Shown one piece after another: positions 43,172 through 53,061 of a DNA stretch of 64,000 nt. Numbering within the stretch: position 1 is the first letter of the stretch; the number at the start of each line of letters is the position of its first letter. The translations under genes were made by a program, and so were the position numbers. The notes below the pieces were generated by a model, which saw only the letters and a list, made by a program, of their open reading frames with translations, searched no databases and had not been told where the DNA came from. This DNA comes from an uncultured Lysobacteraceae bacterium (GTDB lineage Bacteria > Pseudomonadota > Gammaproteobacteria > Xanthomonadales > Xanthomonadaceae), in the NCBI GenBank assembly GCA_936911875.1, contig CAKZGB010000006.1, positions 248,001-312,000 on the forward strand. Reading direction: 5' to 3'.

Positions 43172-44616
43172 TAAAAACCAAATGCCTGACGGCACCAGCT
43201 CATCAGCGGGTCAAAGAAGATACCGAGCACCAGCAGACCGACTGCGTTTGCAGTCAGCAACCAGCGACCTGCAGCGTCGGAACGGAACTGCATCGGTTCG
43301 GTGTCCGGAGCCGCTTCGAAATACATTACCTTGATCACGCGCAGATAGTAGAACGCACCGATCACGGCAAAGATCACACCGACGATTGCCAGCCACAGCA
43401 TGCCTTGGTTCAAGGCAGCCCACAGCACGGCCCACTTGGACCAGAAGCCCAGAAACGGCGGCACACCGGCCATCGATGCCATCACCAGCAGAATCATGAA
43501 GGCCATCCACGGCGAGCGCTGCGACAGACCACGGTAATCTTCAAGACGGTCCGCCTCGTAACCGCGATGCGACAGCAAGGTCACCGCGCCAAAGCCGGCG
43601 GCGGCCATCAGTGCATAGCTGATCGCGTAGAACATGGCGGCACTAAAGCCCTCTTTACCGCCTGCAGCCAGACCGATAAACAGGAAGCCCACGTGCGACA
43701 CAGTGGAGAACGCGAGCAGACGCTTCATTTGCGACTGCATCAGCGCCGACAGGTTACCGAACACCAGCGACAGCACGGCCAGACCGGCCAGCAGCAGTTG
43801 CCAATGCGCAGCCAACGGACCCGCGCCCTGCTCCAGCAAACGGTACGTCATACCGAACGCGGCAATCTTAGGTGCGGAACCGATAAACAGAGTCATCGGC
43901 GCTGCAGCGCCCGTATACACATCGGGCAGCCACATGTGGAACGGTGCGGCACCGAACTTGAAGGCAATACCGGCAACGCAGAACACAACGCCGGTGACCA
44001 GCATCGGCGTGGAACCCGCAGCCAGCTTGGCGCTGATCGTAGCCAAGTCGAGCGAACCCGTACCGCCGTACAGCAGGGACATGCCGTACAGCAACAGACC
44101 CGACGCCAATGCACCCAGCACAAAGTACTTGATACCGGCTTCGGAACCTACCGGCGAATCACGATCGGCAACCACCAATGCGTACGAACACAGAGCCAGC
44201 ATTTCGAGCGAGACGTACATCATCGCCAAGTTACCGGCCGAGACCAGCAGCATCATACCCAGCGTTGCAAACAGCATCAGCACACTGACTTCGCCCTGGT
44301 ACTGATCACGATCACGCAGGTAACCCCACATGTAGATCATGCTCATGGCACTGATCAGCAGAATCGCAACCTTCAGGACATCGGCCACCGTGTCACGGAC
44401 AAACATGGCGTTCAGCACCGTGCCATGGCCACCAATGCCGGCCAGCAGCAGACCGGCTGCAACAGCCAAGGTCACCAGGGACAGCACGTGGGTCGCAATG
44501 CGCGTGCGCGTCGACAGGAACAGGTCGATCAGCAAGATGGCGAAGGCGCCACCGGCAATCACCAGCTCCGGCAGCAGCGGCAGGAAATCGGCGGCGGTTC
44601 GAATGGGAAAGTTCAT
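43171..44616 (-). CDS. nuoN: NADH-quinone oxidoreductase subunit N
   Basis: Antiporter-like proton-pumping subunit of complex I; 481 aa with about 14 transmembrane helices. Family blocks include FLLPELVIAGGAFAILL-type N-terminus, LEMLALCSYALV, KYFVLGALASGLLLYGMSL, FKFGAAPFHMWLPDVY with the key Lys/His, and KRLLAFSTVSHVGF. The start MNFPIRT at 44616 is chosen over an open frame to 44676. Last gene of the nuo operon; no terminator is seen before the tRNA-fMet promoter. Confidence 0.97.
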   Translation of the reverse strand: MNFPIRTAADFLPLLPELVIAGGAFAILLIDLFLSTRTRIATHVLSLVTLAVAAGLLLAGIGGHGTVLNAMFVRDTVADVLKVAILLISAMSMIYMWGYLRDRDQYQGEVSVLMLFATLGMMLLVSAGNLAMMYVSLEMLALCSYALVVADRDSPVGSEAGIKYFVLGALASGLLLYGMSLLYGGTGSLDLATISAKLAAGSTPMLVTGVVFCVAGIAFKFGAAPFHMWLPDVYTGAAAPMTLFIGSAPKIAAFGMTYRLLEQGAGPLAAHWQLLLAGLAVLSLVFGNLSALMQSQMKRLLAFSTVSHVGFLFIGLAAGGKEGFSAAMFYAISYALMAAAGFGAVTLLSHRGYEADRLEDYRGLSQRSPWMAFMILLVMASMAGVPPFLGFWSKWAVLWAALNQGMLWLAIVGVIFAVIGAFYYLRVIKVMYFEAAPDTEPMQFRSDAAGRWLLTANAVGLLVLGIFFDPLMSWCRQAFGF

Positions 44617-44644
44617 AGAATCAATAGCCTTGGGATATCCCGTC

Positions 44645-46156
44645 TCAGATCTTGCTCTTGGCCAGATCGGAAACAAGCTGCGCGATCGCAGGTTCCATCA
44701 TGTCGGTGAGTGCTTTCGGGTAAACGCCAAGCCACAGCACGCCGGCGGCAAACACGCCCAGCACCAGGACTTCGCGCCAATTGAGATCCTTCATCTTGGC
44801 GACTTCGGGATTGGTCACATCGCCCCACAGCACGCGCTTGGTCAGCCACAACGTGTAGCCCGCACCAATGATCAGCGTCAGTGCCGCAAGGAAGGCAACC
44901 CATGGGCGCAACTGGAACGAGGCCAGAATCACCATGAACTCGCCGACAAAACCGGAGGTTGCAGGCAGACCCGAGTTCGCCATCGCAAACAGGACATAGA
45001 ACGCAGCGAACCACGGCATAACATTCACGACACCGCCGTAATCGGAGATGCGACGTGTGTGCATGCGGTCATACAGCACACCGATGCTGGAGAACATCGC
45101 GCCGGAGATGAAACCGTGCGAGACCATCTGCACCATTGCACCTTGCAGGCCCAGACGCGCCGCATCGGTAGCTTGCAGATCACGGACCAGCAAGGCGGCC
45201 ATGAACGTACCGAGCGTGACGAAGCCCATGTGCGAGATGGAGGAGTACGCCACCAGCTTCTTCATGTCGTCCTGCGCCAGCGCAACCAGACCGACATACA
45301 CAACGGCAATCAGGCTCAGTGCAACGACGACCCAACCGTATGAGTAAGCAGCATCCGGAGTAATCGGCAAATTAAAGCGCAGGAAACCGTAGCCGCCGAT
45401 CTTGAGCATGATCGCAGCCAGGATTACCGAACCGGCCGTAGGCGCTTCGACGTGGGCATCAGGCAGCCAGGTGTGGACCGGGAACATCGGCACCTTGACG
45501 GCAAAGGCCACCAGGAATCCGAAGAACAGCCAGGTTTGCTCTTTGAGCGTCAGACCGGCTGCGTGGAAGTCCGCCAATTGCCAGCTACCGGTCTTGATGT
45601 ACAGGTAGATCAGGCCGACCAGCATGAACACCGAACCGAGGAAGGTGTACAGGAAGAACTTGACGGCGGCATACATGCGACGCGGACCGCCCCACACACC
45701 GATGATCAGGAACATCGGGATCAGCATGCCTTCGAAGAAGACATAGAACAGCATGGCGTCCATGGCGGCAAACACGCCGACCATCAGGCCTTCGAGAATC
45801 AGGAACGCAGCGTAGTACTGGCTGACGCGACGGTCAATCGAAGTCCAGGCGCCAATCATTACCAGCAACGACGTGAGCGTTGTCAGTGCGATCAGGGGAA
45901 CGGCGATGCCATCGGCACCCAGGTGGTAACGGATGTTAAGGCTGCTGATCCAGCTCAGGTTTTCCTCGAACTGCATGCCGGCCGTGGCGTTGTTGAAACC
46001 GAGCAACAAGGGCACGGTCATCAGCAACGTCAGCACAGCGATACCGCTGGCAAACCATTTTGAGGAAGTGGATCGGGAATCGCCGAACGCAAGCGTTGCC
46101 AGTCCGCCGAAGATCGGCAGCCAGATCAGAATGCTAAGCAAGGGCCACTGTGTCAC
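44645..46156 (-). CDS. nuoM: NADH-quinone oxidoreductase subunit M
   Basis: Antiporter-like subunit, 503 aa, about 14 transmembrane helices. Diagnostic segments: FFEGMLIPMFLIIGVWGG, VKVPMFPVHTWLPDAHVEAPT, ILAAIMLKIGGYGFLRF (in part), KKLVAYSSISHMGFV and the conserved helix-5 Glu in the FFEGMLIP segment. Between nuoL (16 bases) and nuoN (28 bases to its start). Confidence 0.97.
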   Translation of the reverse strand: MTQWPLLSILIWLPIFGGLATLAFGDSRSTSSKWFASGIAVLTLLMTVPLLLGFNNATAGMQFEENLSWISSLNIRYHLGADGIAVPLIALTTLTSLLVMIGAWTSIDRRVSQYYAAFLILEGLMVGVFAAMDAMLFYVFFEGMLIPMFLIIGVWGGPRRMYAAVKFFLYTFLGSVFMLVGLIYLYIKTGSWQLADFHAAGLTLKEQTWLFFGFLVAFAVKVPMFPVHTWLPDAHVEAPTAGSVILAAIMLKIGGYGFLRFNLPITPDAAYSYGWVVVALSLIAVVYVGLVALAQDDMKKLVAYSSISHMGFVTLGTFMAALLVRDLQATDAARLGLQGAMVQMVSHGFISGAMFSSIGVLYDRMHTRRISDYGGVVNVMPWFAAFYVLFAMANSGLPATSGFVGEFMVILASFQLRPWVAFLAALTLIIGAGYTLWLTKRVLWGDVTNPEVAKMKDLNWREVLVLGVFAAGVLWLGVYPKALTDMMEPAIAQLVSDLAKSKI

Positions 46157-46172
46157 GGGAAGGTCCTTGTAG

Positions 46173-48224
46173 TTAGAGCCAGAAACGAATCACGAGACCG
46201 AGCAGCAGAATCAGCCCGACGATCATCGCAAACGCATAGTGGTAAAGGAAACCGGATTGCAGACGGCGTGCAACGCCACCTGCCGCTCCGATCGAATTGG
46301 CAGAACCGTTAACGGCAATACCGTCAATCGCTTCCGAATCGAAGATTCGGGCCAACTTGGCAAGCATCACGCTGCCGCCGGCCAGGCCGTTGATCCAGAG
46401 CTTGTCGAAACCGTACTTGTTCTCCAGCACGCGGATCGGCAGACGGAAGATGTTGGCCGCCTTAGCTGCCAGTTCCGGACGTGCCCAGTACATCAGCGTG
46501 GCCAGCGCAAAACCGGCCAGCGTCAGCCAGAACGCAGGAGCCATCAGGCCGTGCAAGCCGAACTGTACGGCGCCATGGAATTCTTCGGCCAGCTTTGCCA
46601 TCACACCACCCTCAGGCAGGTGAATGGCGCCGTCAAAGAACGGTCGCACAGCGTGGTGACCATCGGTGCTCTTGCCGAACAGCAACGGCCCCGCGGTCAG
46701 GAAACCGATGATGATCGAAGGAATGGCCAACAGCACCAGCGGCACAGTGACAACCCACGGCGATTCGTGCGGTTCGTGGCTACCGTGATGACCGTGACCA
46801 TGGTCGTCGTGACCGGCGTGGCCGTGATCATCGTGGTGCGTATCACGGAAGCGCTCCTTGCCGAAGAAGGTCATGTACAGCAGACGGAAGCTGTAGAAGG
46901 ACGTAACGAATGCGCCCAGCAGAACTGCCCAGTAGCCGTACTGCGCAATGAATCCGCCGTGATGCATGGCGTTTTCCTTGGCCGCTTCGATAATGGTGTC
47001 CTTGGAATAGAAACCGCTCAGGAAAGGCGTGCCGATCAGTGCCAGCGTACCGATTAGCGAAGTCCAGAACGTAATCGGCATGTACTTGCGCAGACCGCCC
47101 ATGCGGCGCATGTCCTGCTCGTGGTGCATACCGATGATGACCGAACCCGCTGCAAGGAACAGCAAGGCCTTAAAGAAGGCGTGGGTCATCAGGTGGAACA
47201 CTGCAGCGTTGTAAGCAGCCACACCCAACGCAACGGTCATGTACCCGAGCTGCGACAGCGTGGAGTACGCCACGACGCGCTTGATGTCGTTTTGCACGAT
47301 ACCGATCAGGCCGGTCCAGAACGCGGTAGTGGCACCGATAAACAGAATGAACTGCAGTGCGGTTTCGGACAGGTTAAACAGCGGCGACATGCGGGCCACC
47401 ATAAAGATGCCTGCGGTCACCATGGTGGCGGCGTGGATCAGCGCGGAGATGGGGGTCGGGCCTTCCATCGAATCCGGCAGCCAGACATGCAGCGGCACTT
47501 GAGCCGATTTACCCATCGCGCCAATAAACAGGCAGATGCAGATCACGGTCGGCACGGCCCAGAACACGCCGGGCAGCACTTGAATGGTCTTGCCGACCCA
47601 AGTGGGTGCCGATGCAAAGACTTCGTTGTAATCGAGCGAACCGGCCATCATCAGTACACCGGCAATACCCAGCAGGAAGCCGAAGTCGCCGACGCGATTG
47701 ACCAGGAAGGCCTTGAGATTGGCAAAGATCGCCGAAGGCTTCTTGAACCAGAAACCGATCAGCAGGTACGACACGAGACCCACAGCTTCCCAGCCGAAGA
47801 ACAGCTGCATGAAGTTGTTGCTCATGACCAGCATCAGCATGCTGAATGTAAACAGCGAGATGTAGCTGAAGAAACGCTGGTAACCGGGGTCCTCTTCCAT
47901 GTAACCGATGGTGTACAAGTGCACCAGTGCGGACACGAAGGTCACAACCACCATCATCATGGCGGTGAGGTTATCGACCATAAAGCCGACATGGGCACTG
48001 TAGTTACCCACCTGGAACCAGGTGTAGAGGTTCTCGTTAAAAACAGGCGCACCGGCCAGCAGGTCCATCAGAACCTTAACCGACAGGGCACAGCTGATGG
48101 CGACACCGGCAATCGTCACGATGTGCGCACCGCGACGGCCAATGATCTTTCCGAACAGGCCGGCCAGGATAGAACCCAGCAGCGGCAGCAGAACGATCGC
48201 CAGAAGTATGGACTTGGAAATCAT
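46173..48224 (-). CDS. nuoL: NADH-quinone oxidoreductase subunit L
   Basis: Distal proton-pumping subunit, 683 aa, about 16 transmembrane helices including the long lateral C-terminal helix. Core blocks: FFGWEAVGLVSYLLIGFW, KSAQVPLHVWLPDSMEGPTP, ALIHAATMVTAGIFM, KRVVAYSTLSQLGYM. A loop at about residues 460-488 is very His/Asp-rich (HHDDHGHAGHDDHGHGHHGSH), about 11 His in 27 residues. Lies 7 bases after nuoK. Confidence 0.98.
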   Translation of the reverse strand: MISKSILLAIVLLPLLGSILAGLFGKIIGRRGAHIVTIAGVAISCALSVKVLMDLLAGAPVFNENLYTWFQVGNYSAHVGFMVDNLTAMMMVVVTFVSALVHLYTIGYMEEDPGYQRFFSYISLFTFSMLMLVMSNNFMQLFFGWEAVGLVSYLLIGFWFKKPSAIFANLKAFLVNRVGDFGFLLGIAGVLMMAGSLDYNEVFASAPTWVGKTIQVLPGVFWAVPTVICICLFIGAMGKSAQVPLHVWLPDSMEGPTPISALIHAATMVTAGIFMVARMSPLFNLSETALQFILFIGATTAFWTGLIGIVQNDIKRVVAYSTLSQLGYMTVALGVAAYNAAVFHLMTHAFFKALLFLAAGSVIIGMHHEQDMRRMGGLRKYMPITFWTSLIGTLALIGTPFLSGFYSKDTIIEAAKENAMHHGGFIAQYGYWAVLLGAFVTSFYSFRLLYMTFFGKERFRDTHHDDHGHAGHDDHGHGHHGSHEPHESPWVVTVPLVLLAIPSIIIGFLTAGPLLFGKSTDGHHAVRPFFDGAIHLPEGGVMAKLAEEFHGAVQFGLHGLMAPAFWLTLAGFALATLMYWARPELAAKAANIFRLPIRVLENKYGFDKLWINGLAGGSVMLAKLARIFDSEAIDGIAVNGSANSIGAAGGVARRLQSGFLYHYAFAMIVGLILLLGLVIRFWL

Positions 48225-48231
48225 GCCGTCA

Positions 48232-48564
48232 TCAGCCCTTCATCGTATCGAGTTCGTCGACGTTGATCGTCGCGCGGTTGCGGAACAGCGTCACCAGGAT
48301 AGCCAGGCCGATTGCGGCCTCGGCGGCGGCGACGGTCAGAATAAAGAACACAAACAACTGCCCTGCCTCATCGCCCAATTGGCGCGAGAAGCCGACAAAG
48401 TTGATGTTGACGGCCAGCAGCATCAGTTCCAGACACATCAGCAGCAAGATCACGTTCTTACGGTTGATAAAAATGCCGGCAATGCTGATGCAGAACAGAA
48501 TGGCACCGAGCGTCAGGTAGTGGCTGAGGCTCAAGCTCGAAGTAATGGCGCTCAGGAAAATCAT
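48232..48564 (-). CDS. nuoK: NADH-quinone oxidoreductase subunit K
   Basis: Small membrane subunit, 110 aa with three transmembrane helices. Conserved LLMCLELMLLAVNINFV carries Glu in helix 2 and AAAEAAIGLAILV the Glu in helix 3, both in the proton path. Overlaps nuoJ by 4 bases (ATGA). Family length is about 100; the N-terminal ~8 residues may be an extension. Confidence 0.97.
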   Translation of the reverse strand: MIFLSAITSSLSLSHYLTLGAILFCISIAGIFINRKNVILLLMCLELMLLAVNINFVGFSRQLGDEAGQLFVFFILTVAAAEAAIGLAILVTLFRNRATINVDELDTMKG

Positions 48565-49220
48565 GCGGGATCTCCGTTACTGTCGGCAGGCGCGACCGCC
48601 GGCTCCGGATCACGGACCGGACGCGGCGCGTCCGCCTCCATCTTGACCATAGTGAAGCGGTCCTTGGCACGAACACGAGCCTGCTCCGCCGGGTTCTGGT
48701 GGCGCGCACCGGCGCGACGACGCAGCGTCAGCATCACGGCAGCGATCACGGCCACCGTCAGAATGACCGCTGCAGTTTCGAACGGCAGCAGGAAGTCAGT
48801 AAACAGTTTGCGGGCCAGCCAGGTGACATTGTCAGTGCCTTCGACATCGCTGGCGATGGCCGGTAGTGCTGCCGTCTTGGCCTTGACGCCAATCAGGATC
48901 AGAATTTCAGCCAACATGATGATGGCCACCGTCAGACCGACCGGCAGATAGCGGACGAAGCCCTCGCGCAGCGGAGCCGTATCCATGTCCAGCATCATGA
49001 TGACGAACAGGAACAGCACCATCACGGCGCCCACGTACACCAGGATCAGTGCAACGCCCAGGAACTCTGCGCCGGCAATCAGCCACACGCATGCAACCGA
49101 GAAGAACGTAACGATCAGCGACAGAACTGCGTGGACCGGATTACGAAGGCTGATCACCGCCAGTGCCGAGAGAACGGCAATGGCAGCAAACAGATAAAAA
49201 GCGATTGAAGTGAAATCCAT
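48561..49220 (-). CDS. nuoJ: NADH-quinone oxidoreductase subunit J
   Basis: Membrane subunit, 219 aa, five transmembrane helices over residues 1-165 with NPVHAVLSLIVTFFSVACVWL and GVALILVYVGAVMVLFLFVIMM (in part), which includes the pi-bulge helix 3. The C-terminal ~45 residues are a charged cytoplasmic tail (RARAKDRFTMVKMEADAPRP). 11 bases after nuoI. Confidence 0.97.
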   Translation of the reverse strand: MDFTSIAFYLFAAIAVLSALAVISLRNPVHAVLSLIVTFFSVACVWLIAGAEFLGVALILVYVGAVMVLFLFVIMMLDMDTAPLREGFVRYLPVGLTVAIIMLAEILILIGVKAKTAALPAIASDVEGTDNVTWLARKLFTDFLLPFETAAVILTVAVIAAVMLTLRRRAGARHQNPAEQARVRAKDRFTMVKMEADAPRPVRDPEPAVAPADSNGDPA

Positions 49221-49231
49221 GTTCTCTGCCC

Positions 49232-49720
49232 TTAGCGATACGCCGCATCAGCGGCACGGCGTTCAGCGATTTCCGGCTCAAGCCGGTCACCGATGGCGAG
49301 CAGCGTCGGCTTGGTCAGAATATTCTGGCCGCGCTTTTCAAAGTGGTATTCGTGCACTTGGGTTTCGACGATGGAGTCGACCGGGCAGGATTCTTCGCAG
49401 AAGCCGCAGAAAATGCACTTGAACAGGTCGATTTCATAACGCGTCGTACGGCGGGTACCGTCGGCGCGCTTTTCGCTGTCGATGGTGATGGCCAATGCAG
49501 GGCAAACCGCTTCGCACAGTTTGCAGGCGATGCAGCGCTCTTCACCGTTGGGATACCGGCGAAGTGCGTGAATACCCCGGAACCGCGGCGATTGCGGAAT
49601 CTTTTCCATCGGGTACATCACCGAGTATTTGTCCTTGAACAGGTAACCGGCGGTCAGACCCAGACCCTGGAATAGCTCCAGCATCAGCAGGCCTTTGAAG
49701 TAGGAAATTATCTTGCTCAT
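49232..49720 (-). CDS. nuoI: NADH-quinone oxidoreductase subunit I
   Basis: Peripheral-arm iron-sulfur protein carrying clusters N6a and N6b. 162 aa with two CxxCxxCxxxCP motifs: CIACKLCEAVCP and CIFCGFCEESCP. Family ending NKPxLL-type is seen as NILTKPTLLAIGDRLEPEIA. 9 bases after nuoH. Confidence 0.98.
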   Translation of the reverse strand: MSKIISYFKGLLMLELFQGLGLTAGYLFKDKYSVMYPMEKIPQSPRFRGIHALRRYPNGEERCIACKLCEAVCPALAITIDSEKRADGTRRTTRYEIDLFKCIFCGFCEESCPVDSIVETQVHEYHFEKRGQNILTKPTLLAIGDRLEPEIAERRAADAAYR

Positions 49721-49729
49721 TTCTAGACC

Positions 49730-50791
49730 TTAGACTCCCGGCACGAAGACTTTGTAGTACGCCATCAGTGCCACAATCACGATCCAGGCAATGGTCAGCG
49801 GGATGAACACCTTCCAGCCCAAGCGCATGATCTGGTCGTAGCGATAACGCGGGAACGTGGCACGGAGCCAGATGTACACGCTCATGAAGAACGCGACCTT
49901 GATCAGCAACCACCACCAGCCGCTAACCGACAGCAGCGGAATGCCCCAGCCCTGGAACGGGCTCAGCCAGCCACCGATGAAGAAGATCGAGATCAGGAAG
50001 CTGATCAGGATCATGTTGGCGTATTCGGCCAGGAAGAACAGCGCGAATGCCGAGCCCGAGTATTCGACCATGTGACCGGCGACAATTTCGGATTCGCCTT
50101 CGACCACGTCGAAGGGTGCGCGGTTGGTTTCAGCCACACCGGAAATCATGTACACAAAGAACAGCGGCAACAGCGGCAACAGGAACCAGTCAAACATACC
50201 GTTGTCACCGGCTTGTGCCTGCACAATTTCCGACATGTTGAGGCTGCCTGCAGCCACCATCACGCCGACCATGGCAAAGCCCATGGCAATTTCGTACGAC
50301 ACGACTTGCGCCGCAGCACGCATGGCACCCAGGAAGGCGTACTTGGAGTTCGATGCGTAACCCGCAAGAATGATGCCGTACACGCCCATCGACGTCATGG
50401 CCAGCAGATACAGCAAGCCGGCGTTAGCGTTGGAAATTGCGACTTTGTAGTCGAACGGAATCACGGCCCAAGCCGCGAATGCCGGTGCCAGTGCGATCAG
50501 CGGCGCCAGCGTAAAGAGGACCTTGTCCGCCTCAGCGGGTCGGATGACCTCTTTAAAGAGCAGCTTAAAGACGTCAGCAAATGCCTGCAGAATACCCGAG
50601 CCGACGTACATCGGTCCGTGACGGACGTGCATCCAGCCGATGAGTTTGCGCTCCCAGACCACATAGAAGGCAACCGTGATGATCACGGCCAGCGACAGCG
50701 CTACGATCCACAGCACCGACCACAGCACGATACCGATGGGCCCCAAGGTATTGAGGAACTCGTGCAGCTGTTGAACCCAATTCATGATCAT
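49730..50791 (-). CDS. nuoH: NADH-quinone oxidoreductase subunit H
   Basis: Quinone-chamber membrane subunit, 353 aa, eight or nine transmembrane helices. Blocks: YVVWERKLIGWMHVRHGP, QAFADVFKLLFKEVIRPA, NRAPFDVVEGESEIVAGHM-type loop with the conserved Glu run, and RYRYDQIMRLGWKVFIPL. Overlaps the nuoG stop by 4 bases; MNW two codons in is an alternative start. Confidence 0.98.
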   Translation of the reverse strand: MIMNWVQQLHEFLNTLGPIGIVLWSVLWIVALSLAVIITVAFYVVWERKLIGWMHVRHGPMYVGSGILQAFADVFKLLFKEVIRPAEADKVLFTLAPLIALAPAFAAWAVIPFDYKVAISNANAGLLYLLAMTSMGVYGIILAGYASNSKYAFLGAMRAAAQVVSYEIAMGFAMVGVMVAAGSLNMSEIVQAQAGDNGMFDWFLLPLLPLFFVYMISGVAETNRAPFDVVEGESEIVAGHMVEYSGSAFALFFLAEYANMILISFLISIFFIGGWLSPFQGWGIPLLSVSGWWWLLIKVAFFMSVYIWLRATFPRYRYDQIMRLGWKVFIPLTIAWIVIVALMAYYKVFVPGV

Positions 50792-53061
50792 GCGCCGGCC
50801 TCCGCGGCAGAATTCGCCGATGCGGTGTTGACATGTGACGAAGCGGCCAAGGCAGCCGTAGCACCGTGGCCCAGTTCAACCCAGGCGGCGCCCTTGGCAA
50901 CGCGCGCATTCAAAGTGACCGGCAAGCTGGCCTGCCCCACTTCGGCTTGAACGCGAATGACTTGACCCGCGCTGATACCGGCAGCTGCCGCATCTTCGGG
51001 ATTCATGACGATGCCGGCCTCGACATTGAGCGGATGCTCCTGAAGCGCTTGCGCGCGGCGGACGGTGGCATCGCTGCGGTAGATCGCCTGCGAGCTGGCC
51101 AACTCAACCGAACCGGTGGTGATGCGCGGCTGCGACGAGCTCGACACTGCAACCGTTGCGGCTTGCATCTGATCCTGCAGACCGTTCCAGTCGGTGAAAT
51201 CAAAGCCGGCGGCACCGAGCTTCTCACCCAGCACGCGCAGAACGCGCCAACCCGGGCGGGCTTCGTTCGGCAGCTTGGCACCGGCAACGGCGAACTGGTC
51301 TTCGCCGTCCATGTTGGTCAGCGAGCCATCAATTTCAGGCAGCGCACCGATCGGCAGAATCACATCGGCCACGGCACGCGTCGAACGGCAAGCGTACTGA
51401 CTGAAGGCCACGACCTTAGCGGCCTTGAGCGCCGAATTGGTGGTAGCGACGTCGGCAAAATCCAGACCCGGTTCAATGCCGTACAACACATACGCGCTGC
51501 GGGGCTTGCGGGTCATGGCCAATGCGTCATCACCGGTCGGCAGCACACCGTAACGGCTCAGGCCAACCGCATTCGCACCTTGCGGAATACGAACCACCTT
51601 GCCACCGACGGCGTCGGCAAACTTCAGTGCAGCCGCGCGAATAGCGGCGGCATAGGCGGAGTTTTCAGCGATGCCACCAACGATCACGACGGTCTCGCCT
51701 TCGGCAATTTTGACGGCATCAATCAGAGCGGAATCGGCCAAGGCCGTAGCAATGTTCGAAGGCGCTGCCAGCTCGACACCGCTCATCGGCACCGAGAAAT
51801 CAAACTCGACGGGATTAACGGCAAAGACCTTGGCACCCTTGCGTTGTGCCTGACGGACACGGTGCAACAGCAGCGGCATTTCGGCACGCAGATTAGTACC
51901 CACCAGCACGATGCGAGCAGCGCTTGCGATCGAAGCAATGGCAACCGGCGATGCCTCAGCGACAGCCGCGTCGCTCAGATCCAACTGGCTGATGCGGTGA
52001 TCGATATTGCCGCTACCCAGTTGGGCGGCAATGCGGGCCAGCAACGCGCCCTCTTCGTTCGTCGTCGACGGATGCACCAGGAAACCGCTTTGCTCACCGC
52101 CGGCATCGCGCAGAATTTCTGCAGCCTTGGTCAGCGCTTCGTCCCAGCTGGCCACACGGAAATCATCGCCTTCGCGAATCATCGGCGATTGAGCGCGATC
52201 CGCCGCCTGCAGGCCCTGGTGCGAATAACGGTCACGGTCGGACAGCCAAGATTCGTTGACGTCGTCGTTGTCACGCGGCACGGTCCGCAGCACTTCGCCG
52301 CGGCGCACGTGCAGATAGAGATTGCTGCCCAGCGCATCGTGATAACCGAGCGAAGGCTTGGCCGTCAGTTCCCACGGACGGGCCTTGAACTGGAACACCT
52401 TGTTGGTGAGCGCGCCGACCGGGCACACATCGACAACGTTGCCGGACAACTCAGTGGTCAGCGGCTTGCCGTCGTAAGTACCGATCTGCAGATTTTCACC
52501 GCGGTACATGCCACCGAGTTCGTAAGTACCGGCGATTTCCGCGGTAAAACGAATGCAACGGGTGCACTGAATGCAACGCGTCATTTCGGTAGCAACCAAC
52601 GGACCCAGATCTTCGTCCGGCACGACGCGCTTGCGATCGACATAACGCGAGACGGAACGGCCGTAGCCCATGGACACGTCCTGCAGTTCGCATTCGCCGC
52701 CCTGGTCGCAGATCGGGCAATCCAGCGGGTGGTTAACCAGCAGGAATTCCATCACATTGCGTTGCGAACCCAGTGCCTTGTCGGAACGGGTCATGACCTT
52801 CATGCCATCCATCACCGGCGTGGCGCAGGCCGGTGCGGGTTTGGGCATCTTTTCCACTTCGACCAGGCACATGCGGCAGTTGGCCGCAACGCTCAGCTTG
52901 TCGTGGTAGCAGAAGCGCGGAATCGCGATGCCGGCCTTGTCGGCGGCTTCAATGATCATCGAACCCTTAGGCACAGCCAAGTGCTGGCCGTCGATCTCGA
53001 TACCGACGTGGCCTTCGGGCACCACAGGCGCCACAGGGGCGGCGGGATTTACGGTACTCAT
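50788..53061 (-). CDS. nuoG: NADH-quinone oxidoreductase subunit G
   Basis: Large iron-sulfur subunit of the N-module, 757 aa. A 2Fe-2S ferredoxin domain (CYHDKLSVAANCRMCLVEVE), the His/Cys cluster (CDQGGECELQD) and two 4Fe-4S sites (CIQCTRCIRF, CPVGALTNK) precede a molybdopterin-oxidoreductase-like domain (about 230-670) that no longer binds a cofactor in this family. The N-terminal 15 residues are Pro/Ala-rich. Overlaps nuoF by 4 bases. Confidence 0.98.
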   Translation of the reverse strand: MSTVNPAAPVAPVVPEGHVGIEIDGQHLAVPKGSMIIEAADKAGIAIPRFCYHDKLSVAANCRMCLVEVEKMPKPAPACATPVMDGMKVMTRSDKALGSQRNVMEFLLVNHPLDCPICDQGGECELQDVSMGYGRSVSRYVDRKRVVPDEDLGPLVATEMTRCIQCTRCIRFTAEIAGTYELGGMYRGENLQIGTYDGKPLTTELSGNVVDVCPVGALTNKVFQFKARPWELTAKPSLGYHDALGSNLYLHVRRGEVLRTVPRDNDDVNESWLSDRDRYSHQGLQAADRAQSPMIREGDDFRVASWDEALTKAAEILRDAGGEQSGFLVHPSTTNEEGALLARIAAQLGSGNIDHRISQLDLSDAAVAEASPVAIASIASAARIVLVGTNLRAEMPLLLHRVRQAQRKGAKVFAVNPVEFDFSVPMSGVELAAPSNIATALADSALIDAVKIAEGETVVIVGGIAENSAYAAAIRAAALKFADAVGGKVVRIPQGANAVGLSRYGVLPTGDDALAMTRKPRSAYVLYGIEPGLDFADVATTNSALKAAKVVAFSQYACRSTRAVADVILPIGALPEIDGSLTNMDGEDQFAVAGAKLPNEARPGWRVLRVLGEKLGAAGFDFTDWNGLQDQMQAATVAVSSSSQPRITTGSVELASSQAIYRSDATVRRAQALQEHPLNVEAGIVMNPEDAAAAGISAGQVIRVQAEVGQASLPVTLNARVAKGAAWVELGHGATAALAASSHVNTASANSAAEAGA

